DNA of 64,000 bases, taken from Mya arenaria. Taxonomy: Eukaryota; Mollusca; Bivalvia; Myida; Myidae. The notes under the pieces were generated by a model. The model saw only the letters and a list, made by a program, of their open reading frames with translations, ran no database searches and was not told the DNA's origin. Positions 12,901-24,900 of the stretch are shown piece after piece. The stretch lies in NCBI RefSeq assembly GCF_026914265.1, contig NC_069124.1, positions 16,823,088-16,887,087 of the forward strand, in the 5' to 3' direction. Position 1 is the first letter of the stretch; every line of letters begins with the position of its first letter. The translations under genes and the position numbers were made by a program.

Positions 12901-15900
12901 TATCTCAAGTGCTGTGCTGGGTACGGTTAAACTTTGGATTAATGATAATATAGAATGATTAAGAAATTATGATTTACAAGTAACCTGTAGATAAGGTCTA
13001 CAAGGTCTTATGATGTTTATATTTATTAGATTGGACAGTGGCTTTCTCTCTCATGAGCCGTGCTGGGTATGATACTGTATTAAAATCACAAATATTTAAT
13101 GGATAAGATAGATTTATTTATGGAATGCTAAAATGAAAATGATCATACATGTAGGCTTTTCAATTTCTGGGTCCACCGGATAATATTCTGAATGAAATAT
13201 TTTGCTTTCTATGTTCAACACAATTTCTTGAAAAGAAATATGCTTCTTAAAAAATATTCCTCTTAAAAAATGGAAAATATGTTAACTTTCATTTTATGTG
13301 TTACCATTTATTGACTCATATTAAAGATGTTCTCTGGTATCCATTCAGTTGTGAAAATGTTTGATCACATGTATTATCTGCCAACATTTTACCAGGTAAG
13401 GTTGTGGAGAAGCTGCCATCGCCCCTGGAGATTGCAGAAGAGAAGATTGAAAAGTTAATGTGCAACCAGGCCCGACGCTTCGACTCCCTTCCTCCACAGA
13501 CACAGGCTCTCAAACAGGGTAAGTATCGAATTTTGTATTACACTTAAATTCTGGCTACACATAGACCTTGTTTTATGTTTATACTTTGTCATGCTAAACC
13601 ATTAACCTTGGCCATAACTCATATTCACATTAAACTTTTTGTCAGAGACATTTGGCACATGTGTAGCAAGGCCCATAACTCTGGCTTTCGTAATGGATGA
13701 GTTATGCCCCTTTTGAAAAAAGGAAAGACGAGAGTTGGCATCTGCATGTTGTGCTCTTGTTTTTCTTACTTCATATATGCATTATTACAGATTTCCTGGC
13801 GTGCAGCTCATCTGAAGAGAAGCCTACAATCATATTTGTGTCGAAAATGGTTCCAGTGGACAAGACTGCACTTCCTCAAAATAAACAGAGGTATTGTTAA
13901 CGTTAGGCCGAGAAAATAATATCTATGTTCTCGGGCAATATTTTGATAAAATAGTAGGGAGCCTTTGATATGATCAAATGTATTGTAAAATAGTCTTAAA
14001 CTAAACTAAAAAATGGTCAGAAGACGTATACTTATAGTCGAGTTCTGTGTTATTCATGAACATGTACCTTGTGTTTTAATGCTTATCTAGAAATTAGCTA
14101 AGCTCTATTGACTGATGTACTGATTTGGCTAGCCATTCGTAAAAAGAGCATAAATTGATTATCAAATTTTACCCAAATCAGTATCATAAATGTGCATAAA
14201 GCTAAATTTATATAAGGTCATGAATATGAAGTAGGATAAGCTCTAAAAATATGTATACACAATCATTAGAATGTATATACAATCTCCTGAAAATGTATTC
14301 ATGATGAACATGTGATTACAGACCATTTACCATTATTCCTGTGTGATAACCAGAACATGTACCAATCATCGACAAATCTGGGAATGGAGATCAAACCTAG
14401 GTCCCTCATATCCAGAATGCCCTATGGTAACCACTCAGACATCACTAAGATACTTTTGTCCTGATAATCTGTTGTTTGCTTGTAGGCCACTCACAGAGGC
14501 GGAGCTAGAGAGGCGACGTGAGGCAGCCAGACAGAGGCATGCGGTCAGGATGGAGCAGAGGCAGGCCGCGGAGGAGGGTGGAGCCGAGACACAGGGGAAG
14601 GAGAATGGACAGGCAGATGGGCAAGCTGTGGCAGGTCAGTTTTTAAAGGCAAAGTTTGTTTACTTATAAGATTTATTAAGCCCAACTTAGTACAAGGTCA
14701 TGTGAGCTTTTGTGATTTCCAATTGATAAAACTTCACTTAGTAAGTGTTTTGGGGTCCATTTTATAAAAGATCTGAATTATGAGCTGATCTTCATGTTAT
14801 ATTTTCGTTACTTTGTAATATAATAAATATAAAGCAAGGTAAAGAATATATGACATTGAAGATGTTAATTTTACATCTGTTGAGCAAACATACAAACTTT
14901 TACAGATGATCGCGTCTGCAAACATTGAAGCGCTTGATTATGACTTGTTTTAAAAGTGTCTGTTGACTAGAACTGTTGGAAACTATTTAATACCCAAGCT
15001 AGGGTAACATTATCATATCAATATCGCTTATTTAAATCCATGTTTGCAAACAAACAAACTCTTACAGATGATCTTGTCTGCAAACATTGAAGCGCTTGAC
15101 TCTTACTTGTTAAATGAACGTTAGTCGCCTCATTTTATTGGAAATTCCATGTGTCTATTATTAGACCCATGCAAAAGTAACAAACAATACAAATAAGAAT
15201 ATTTAACACTCAGCAATGAAATCCTGTATTCAGACAGCACTTGAAATAATCGACGTACAATAATTATGTAATCGTTTTTACCCAGAATGATTTTTACTAA
15301 AAGACAGCTACTATTTATTTGTTGGTGTGTATTTTCCAGACTGGCCAGCTAATAAACCCGGTGTGGCTGAGGACCTGGAGGGGCAAGTGTTTGTTGGTTT
15401 TGCCCGGGTGTATAGTGGGAGGGTACGTAAGGGACAGAAGCTCTACGTCCTCGGCCCAAAACATGACCCCGCTCGTGCTCTACAAAAGGTAGAGATTTTT
15501 TGCATGTATACAACAACAGGTCAAAGTCTTTTTTGAGGATATCTAAAAAATTCTTGGAAACTTGAGTTCTGCTATAGTACTTCAGGGACTTGACAGTAAT
15601 CTGGGAGGGTTGTAGTGTTCAACTTAATTCTATGATGTTCTGCCTGTATTACCTTTTGGCAAAATAATCCCACACTTTTAAAGACTTTTTTTTTTATGCC
15701 CCCGAAGGTGGGCATATTAAAATCGCACCGTCCGTCCGTCCGTCCGGCTCTGTAACTTTCCCTTGTATGGACAGATTTTAAAATAACTTGCCACATGTGT
15801 TCCACATACCAAGACGACGTGTGACGTGCAAGACTCGTGTCCCTACCTCAAAGGTCAAGGTCACACTTAGTGTTTATTCACAATGGAGTGCTGCATATAA

Positions 15901-18900
15901 GGACATAGAGTATAGGTTTTCGTGTCCGGGCTGTAACTTTCTCTTGTATGGACAGATTTTATAATAACTTGCCACATGTGTACCACATACCAAGACGACG
16001 TGTCGCGTGCAAAACCTGTGTCCCTACCTCAAAGGTCAAGGTCACACTGAGTGTTTATTCACAATGGAGTGCTGCATATAAGGACATAGAGTATAGGTTG
16101 TTGTGTCCGGGCTGTAACTTTCCCTTGTATGGACAGATTTTATAATAACTTGCCACATGTGTTCCACATACCAAGACGACGTGTCGCGTGCAAGACCCGT
16201 GTCCCTACCTCAAAGGTCAAGGTCACATTTAGTGTTTATTCACAATGGAGTGCTGCATATAAGGACATAAGAGTATAGGTTGTCGTGTCCGGGCTGTAAC
16301 TTTCTCTTGTATGGACAGATTTTAAAATAACTTGCCACGTGTGTTCCACATACCAAGACGACGTGTCGCCTGCAAGACCCGTGTCCCTACCTCAAAGGTC
16401 AAGGTCACACTTAGTGTTTATTCACAATGGAGTGCTGCATATAAGGACATAGAGTATAGGTTGTCGTGTCCGGGCTGTAACTTTCCCTTGTATGGACAGA
16501 TTTTAAAATAACTTGCCACATGTGTACCACATACCAAGACGACGTGTCGCGTGCAAAACCTGTGTCCCTATCTCAAAGGTCAAGGTCACACTTAGTGTTT
16601 ATTCACAATGGAGTGCTGCATATAAGGACATAGAGTATAGGTTGTCGGGTCCGGGCTGTAACTTTCTCTTGTTTTAAATGTGTTGTATCTGAGTGAGAAA
16701 TTAAGAATATTGTGACTGTATTGGTTAGGTCAACAAATTAAAGATCTCAAAGAAATTTTTCATCTTAAACCCATGTGACTGCCTTTGTTATGAACTGGTC
16801 GCTGTATACAGTACCAGTAGGTTCTAAGTTTTGGGACAGGAATAGTTCTCTGACAGTCATGTGTATTGTACCAACACTTTCCATTAGGTAAAGATTGTTT
16901 TAAATTTAATAACAAAAGTTGATCACTGTTTACAAAATTACATCCAGTACCCATGTGTACAAAAATACTGTAAAATCCAGACAAGAAATATAAAAGGGAA
17001 GGAAATCTTACAATACACATACTTTAACATATGCGTATGTTACTTCCCCTCTTAATATTTTTCAGAGAAACCAGGTATATGCACCATGTTATGACATGTA
17101 TACAGTATATGTGTTTGCTCTGCTTAAAAAAGTTATTTTACAGGCAAAAATGAATATGATTTTTTCTGCTTTAAGTATTTAACTTTTACACGTATCAAAC
17201 AAAGAATATTGCCTGTTTAATGTAAACTCTAGAAAGTGACTGAGAAATATTACCGGCAAACTAGAATTTGATCCCTTTTGTATACATCATTTGAAACAAA
17301 GAAAAGTTATCATACTTCAATTAACTTTGCATTATTTGAACAGAAGAAGAGTTTGATTTTAGTATAAGAAGGCTTTAAACAGATATCTTAAATAATGAAT
17401 GTACATGTATCTTGAAAAAAAAAGTAGTCTGAACACCACTTGCCTACTTGTCAAAATACCTATTTCATGGTTACAAGACAGTAAATTTAGTACTTAGCAT
17501 TGTAAATTGTTATGTTCTTTAGCTTCAGTGAATAAATAGTCAATTATAATCATTTTAACAAAATAAGATTACTAAGTCACTTGATCAAACACATATTTGA
17601 GTGATCTTGTCGGTCTGTGTTTTTTTATTAAGGTTTCTGAACTCATGGAAAGGTTGACAGATTTGAATATTTTTGGTTATCATGTTTAACACCATAAAAA
17701 ACAGGTCAAGTTATGCTAAGGTTACATACTACTAATTTTTATGGAGTTTTGCCCCCTTTTAAACTTAGAATTTGCCAAAAAATACAGTGTCCGGACAATT
17801 ACTAATGAAGCATTGACAGATTTTAAGTTTTGGAACACATGTTTTACACCAGCAAATACAGTTAAAATGCACTTTGGTTGAAAACAACCAATTGCTGACT
17901 AAGTAATGACCTGTTTTCTAATTACAATTAAAAAAAAATGTTTTCTAGAAAAAAAATCATGAAATGGTTGACAGATTGAAAAAAAATGTATGATACATGA
18001 CACACAACATGTGTTGGACACCAAAAATACATGGCAAGTTAGACTTTGGTTATATAAACCATTAATTTAGGTTATCTTTTCAAAATAGAATTTGCCAAAA
18101 AAAATGTGTCTGGATGTCGGTGCTAAGAATTTTTTTTTTTTTTTTTTTTTTAATTTTACTTTTTTTTTTTCAAACTGACTATAAAAACGTTAGGGTCGGC
18201 GCCTATTCCGTAGGTAGGGTCGGGTAACCCGAACCAAATGTATTTTTTTTTTAGGCCCAACCAGTTGTCATAAAGTAGTAACCCTATATTTAAGCTGACA
18301 GAAGCCAGGGACCTTGATGCCACGGCAACTGTTTCAGACCTGTCAAGTGATGATCATGTGACTGTTGCCACGGTGACAGACCTCTACATGTTCATGGGCA
18401 GAGAACTGGAGGCCCTGGAGAGTGTTCCCGCTGGAAATGTGCTGGGTAACCTCCCTTGTATAGATCTGAAAAAACAAACAAAAAAACTTAAATACATTGT
18501 AATCACAATTTTTTCACCAATATCTTGATCTATAATATATCAATACAGATATGTTGAACTAATTTGTTTTATACTGGTACGAGTGGCATGTTGATAAATG
18601 AAACACTTTAAAGCATTGAAACTGACTGCTTAAAGCAGCATTTAGTGCAGTACAAATAATCTGTCTCTTTGGTGCAAAAATGCATTGCACTGTGTTTTTT
18701 TTTATTGATTAGCACATTTTGCTAAGTTATTTGCAAACAGCAGTATTCTAGTTTGTGTTTGTTGATTCAAATTACATGTATATCTAGCACTTCTTATTTA
18801 ATGTGGAAAAAAGTATCTGTCATTTAATAACTTGATATAAAAACAAAAGAAAATGATTGCGGTAGTTGAACCTTATATAAAAACAAAAGAAAATGATTGC

Positions 18901-21900
18901 GGTATTTGCTAAGGAGATAATGACTTGAAAACTACTTTAATAGCAGCTGATCTGAAAATGATTCTAATGGTGGATAATTTTACTTTCTAAGGTGATATTA
19001 GTGTCATGGTAACAGAATCTAAGATAACACAATCAAGATAATGTATTGTGATTGCAATGTTGGGTTGGCTACGAGTTCTATATGTATATTGTATTCATAT
19101 TGATTTCAATGATAATTCACTACTTTAATGTAATGTTGTCTTTTTTCAAATCTAAGAGTGTGGTGTTTTTTTTCTAAATGGGTGGTTTACAAAATAATGA
19201 GGCAAAAGTGTGACATAGGGGTTGAAAATTCAAACCCAGTTTTCATGATTGTCACCTATTTTACATGAAAGTAAATACTTCAAATTACACAGAAACAACT
19301 TTGGGAAAGTATCAGGAAATACAAATAAAAAAATATTTTGACCTTAAATCCAAATATTGCGAACATTTCTTACAATATGGTTGATTGATAAAAGTGTCTT
19401 ATGACAAGAACCTTGCATAAATCATATGTTTTTCTGAATTATATAATCAGTAATTGGTACCTGTGTGTAGTCATGTGCATAATAACTCAGTTGTTTAAGA
19501 AAAATAAAAAAAATCAACACATTTTATTTAAATTTGAAGCCAAAAATAAATTGTTACCTCACAAAGTTTTTGCTGTAATTAAAACAAGAATCATATAAGG
19601 GAAAAATCTACATTAACCTCACCTTATGCATCTTTATAGACCACATACCAAATTTCAAGAATGTATTGTAACTTACAATTGCCAAATTTTTCATTTCAAA
19701 ATTGAACTATTTTTCGGTGCACAGGGGACACATATTGAAAGCCAATATAATATGCATTATTATTCACTTTCATGTTAATAAAATAATGATTTGTAATCAA
19801 CTTAAGACATTTCTGTGTATATGATAGAGTGTATTCCTCAAAATTTCTTCAGTATCACATTTTTCACAACAATTTCCTCAAATTCAACAGCATGTAATGA
19901 TGCAAATGGAAAATAGTGGCTAAGAGAACAACTTACAGCAAACAGTCACATATATAACATTTATTACTTCCTATCGAGTCTAAAAATAAGAAAATATCAT
20001 CAATGGTAATATAAAGTACTAGAATTCATACATGTTTAATACTTTGTTAAATAATGGAAAGGGTGCACAGGGGACAAATCATAATGCAAGTAAAATTTTT
20101 TAATTATGTAATTATTTTTGTATCTTTTTTTCCTGGTAAACATTTTTACAATAAGAGGAACTGTACTTTCAGTAAAGCTTGAAACAAAACTGTAAATGTT
20201 TGAAAGATTTTATTAGAGCCTACAAAACTAAATTTCTAAACAATGGAATAAAATAAAACCACAGAGTGGAATAAAGATTTTGGTCTCAATGCACCTGTTA
20301 CCATTAAACACTTAAGTGAACATGTCTAAATTTAATTCACATGTCTATATTTAAAAGATGCCTCTTTGCTTTTGGCATCCTACTCAATAGAATAGTATTT
20401 TTTTTATTAGGCATTATTCAAGAATTAAACTCAAGAAAATTCTCAACTTTTGGTTTCCACAAGGATTTAAATTCACCTGGCTTTGACATGGTTTTACTTT
20501 GGTCCATTTTTAATTGTCAAAGACTTTTCTTGCAACTCCACATATTCTTAGCATTGCTTGTGTATACTAGCTGCCTTTTTATATTTTTTTCCTGAATTAG
20601 TTGTTGTGCCTACTTTCTTATGACTATGACTGACAGACATCACCAATTGTGTAATTTTCTACAACATGACTTTTATTTTCACTTTGGTGTGGCATTCTTT
20701 ACCAGACGGTTAATTGTGGAGGCCCATGCCATGGAATCCCTCCGAAGGGGTTGTTTTGCATGTTGTGCTTTATCTGAACTAATGCTGCTTCAACTGTGTG
20801 TATTCATACCTTCTCATTTTAACCTTTCTCCTTTTATTCTCTCTGTCATTTTCTGGACTTTTGTTGTTTGCTCATTTCGCTTCATTTTATTTCTTTTCTG
20901 CCCCTGCTTCTTTAGTTTCTCCTTTTCTTTTATTTGTAAATCATATATAGAATCTATTTGTCCTCTTTCTTAGCTTTTGGGCAATACCTGGCAAATTCTG
21001 CTCTTTTTCTCAGTATCTCGATCTCTGTCATACATTTTCTGCAACTTTTGATCTTTCCTAAGTCATTCTCTGCACTTCCTAGACTTCATTGTGTTAATGT
21101 TTTCAACAGTCTTTTCTTCATTTGTTTTCATATTTTCTATGTGATCTCTTTGGAAAAGGAAGCTTAACTACAAGCTTTTCCACTAGAGTACTTATTTCCT
21201 GTTCAAAATTATAATCTGGTACCGCTATATTTGCTATCCATATGAAAAAAATTGTCCGCTGTGCACTGAATTGAAGCATATAATACCTTGCACATGTAAA
21301 AGCATTACATGAATAATTTATATTTGATTTGATGTTTTTTAATTGTCATGATAAAATCAAAATAGAATATTTAAACAAAATATGTTATTTTATGTGCCTC
21401 AATACTGAAACTGTATTTAAATTAATTTGATAAACCTTTAAAAGTAAACATTTAATGGCTTTATAATTAAATAATAAAAAAGTATCTATTACACACTTAC
21501 CATCAAATTGCTAAACTATCAAGTGATGTCTAAATATAACATACACATTTCTCAGAATGTGGAAATAGCACCATATTTGTTAGTTTATGACATTTTATTG
21601 AAATCTGCTAAAACAGGGTGCACAGGGGACATTGCTTTAAACCATGCAGATGCTTCAAATCTCTGTATGTGAGAGGCTGAAAACTGTTTTTGCATCTGTT
21701 GTAACTTTCTTTTCTGGGAAATACAGCAAAATATCATTTTATTGAAGAAATTATAGAAATCTGACAACTAACAACCGGAAAGGTGCACAGGGGACATTTT
21801 TGGGTAATAAGTCATGCATCTGAGTTACGGACAAAATAATGTATGAAATAATAAAACTATGTTATTTATATAAAGCTGGCAGGTTAAAGTTATTAAAATA

Positions 21901-24900
21901 ACATAGTAATTAAATATAAATAGTGCTTAAATGGAATGGTAGTGTTCTCAATGTGAATCGAATATTCTATCTTCATTTTTAAATGAATGGGGGTCCGTCA
22001 TATGACATTAAAATTTGGTTAAGATAATACATATTTTTTTATTTGAAGTATGTTTTTTAAAATGAGAAAGGGTTAAGTTACATAAAAAACAATAAAAAAA
22101 ATAGTATATCATTCAGTTTCAAAAAATAAAACACATTTGAATAAAGGTCTTCATGTAAAATGTCACACTTTTTGGGTGCACAGGGGACAAATTTAGCAAC
22201 ATATTCTTACATAACTTTTTTGCTGATTGAACCATTCATTTGAAACTCAACAATTTTCTTAACAACATTAATTGGCCCATAATGTGCCTGCTTGCACTTT
22301 CCAAAAGTGAAAGGAATAAAAGTTAGGAGAGATAAAAGAAAAATCCTCATTATTTTGAAAACCACCCATGTATGAAAACTGTTCGAGCAGCATTTTAAAT
22401 CTGATAATGTCAAAGAAAAATAACTTCTTTACCATCTGATTTGAATGAGCTTCGTGTTATCTCAGAAATTGATCTTTCAATTTGTTGCATGCCATGGTGA
22501 TATAAATGATACCACATATCAAGACTTTAATACTTTTTAACAAATATAAGTCACATGAATACTGTGCCATGGGGTGCAAGGGGTGTACCTAAAGCATTTT
22601 GAATTGCACACCTTTATACTTGAGTGAGCCGTATGAGTATGGAGGTCTTTCATTAGAGTGGTCTCGAAATGTTTAATGGTGTGAGAGTGGTACGAGTGTC
22701 TCCTTGGGTAGGAAAGTTTTGAAGAATACAGTGATGAAAGAAACATTTTCAAGCGTTCTGAATGCAAATATTCAGAGTAACAACAGTAAACTATAACAAG
22801 TAAATTACATTGCTTGTAAAACTGCTCAGCCTTCCATTTTTATTCTAGATTTTTTGGTTTAAGCTGTTGATTTTATGTAGGGGGGAACCAAAATTGATTT
22901 GTACACAAGGGCTTGTCTAGGTTCGCCCATTCATGAATTTACCATTGACATTTATATTACAAAGAGTATGTATTTGTTTTTTTAAGGCATAGCAGGTTTG
23001 GAGGACCATATTCTCAAGTCTGGGACAGTGTCGAGCACTGTGGCATGTACAGCATTCACTGACTTGTACTTCGACGCCTCACCAATCCTCAGAGTGGCTC
23101 TAGAACCAACACACCCAGGTAAGTCAATCTTGTCAGCCCGGAGGATCATCAGGGATGTTGTTAAGCATAGTTGCATGTACAAAGTTTATTGACCTGTACT
23201 TCGATGCCTCACCTATCCTTCGTTTTTCCTGTGGTAATCAATAACATCCTTTGTCAAGGCAACCAGCGGTGGTAGATATCACGTCTATGATAGCCCAAGT
23301 TATGATTTGTTGTATAGTCAAAACTTATACATCAATGGTTTAACAAGCTCATTTTAATATGAAAGAAATTATTAACCTTTATTTTACCACACCCTTTTTG
23401 TTCCCTTTACATTATTTTGTAAACTTTCAAGGAATATTGCCACCCTTGAGGGGAACAGTGCATGTTGTCAAGCCTTGCCAAACACTGTCAACCTCGGCTA
23501 AAGCTTCGGTCCACAGTGTTGCCTCTGTTTGACAAGATTCACTATTCCGCTAAAGGGAGGCAATATTTATTTAATAACAAATAAAACTATAGAAAATGGA
23601 GATCACAGAAATGATGTGAGCTTGGAACCATTCCTGGATATGAACCAGTACAGCAGTCAATTGTATTAAACTTTGATAAGTTGTCAATCTTTAAGCTAGG
23701 TGACTCATTAAAAAGATTTCATTGGTAAGTAGATATTATTGGATAAATATTGACCAATCAATAAACATTTTGGATAACTTTAACCAAACCGGCTTTGTAC
23801 CATTTGCTTCAGTGGTGTCCACTTTGAGTGGCTATGAAAACATTTGCCCATTGTGGAGGTTGAACGCACAACCTTTTTGTGAGAGGGGTGCCACCTATAC
23901 CACTGGATCACTCTTATTATTAATTGCATTATGCTAGATGTCATTAAACCATTCAATTTATGGTCACATAATCCAATAGATTACTTATGACCAACATAGT
24001 TATTACATTCCGACATGTTCCTATATTTTCTTCATATTTTAGGTGAGATGGGTAAACTGGTTTCTGGCCTGCGACTGTTGAACCAGGCAGACCCGTGTGT
24101 CCAAGTTCTCGTGCAAGAAACCGGAGAGCATGTGATCGTCACCGCTGGGGAGGTCCATCTCCAGAAATGTCTGGACGATCTCCAACAGAGGTAACGGCAG
24201 GGCCTGACCAAATTCATTGCAGATTGTCATATTCAATATTTATAGTCCACTTTTTTTAAGCTGCACTTTCACTTTAATTTATATATCATTATATTAGACA
24301 AACCTTCGGTAAAAAGAAAGCATTGCACTTTGTTTTCAAAATGAGAGCACTAAGTTAGTGTTGTTTCAATGATTGAGTATAAAAGAAAAACGATTAAAAT
24401 GGTTAAAGTTGGGGTCTGTCAATAGTGATTGTCAAATTTGTGAATAAAAAAAATAACCATGCACTACAGTTTTTCCATTATTTGAACACCAATGCATCCA
24501 AATATCCATTTTTTTAAACACTTAAAAATTCAATTTCGAACACACAATATGCAAAACATAATGCATAAGAAATATACGATAGAAAATGTTATTCTAAAGC
24601 CATACATTTATCAAGAGATTACACTGAAGTAACTACGGGAATTTATCAAAGGACTCAGTTTGGATCCCCTATTATTGATATGTAATGTTTTGTCTGATTC
24701 CTAATTCTACTTGTACTTCTTTTTGCTTTGGATAGGTATGCAAAGATAGAGATCACAGCCTCATCCCCTATTGTTCCTTTCCGGGAGACGATTGTTCCCC
24801 CACCCACAATGGACATGGTGAACGAAAGCATTATCACCCAAAATTCAGGGAACGGTAACGTCATTCGGAAGGAGTTTGAAGATGACGAGGAAGTGCTTGA

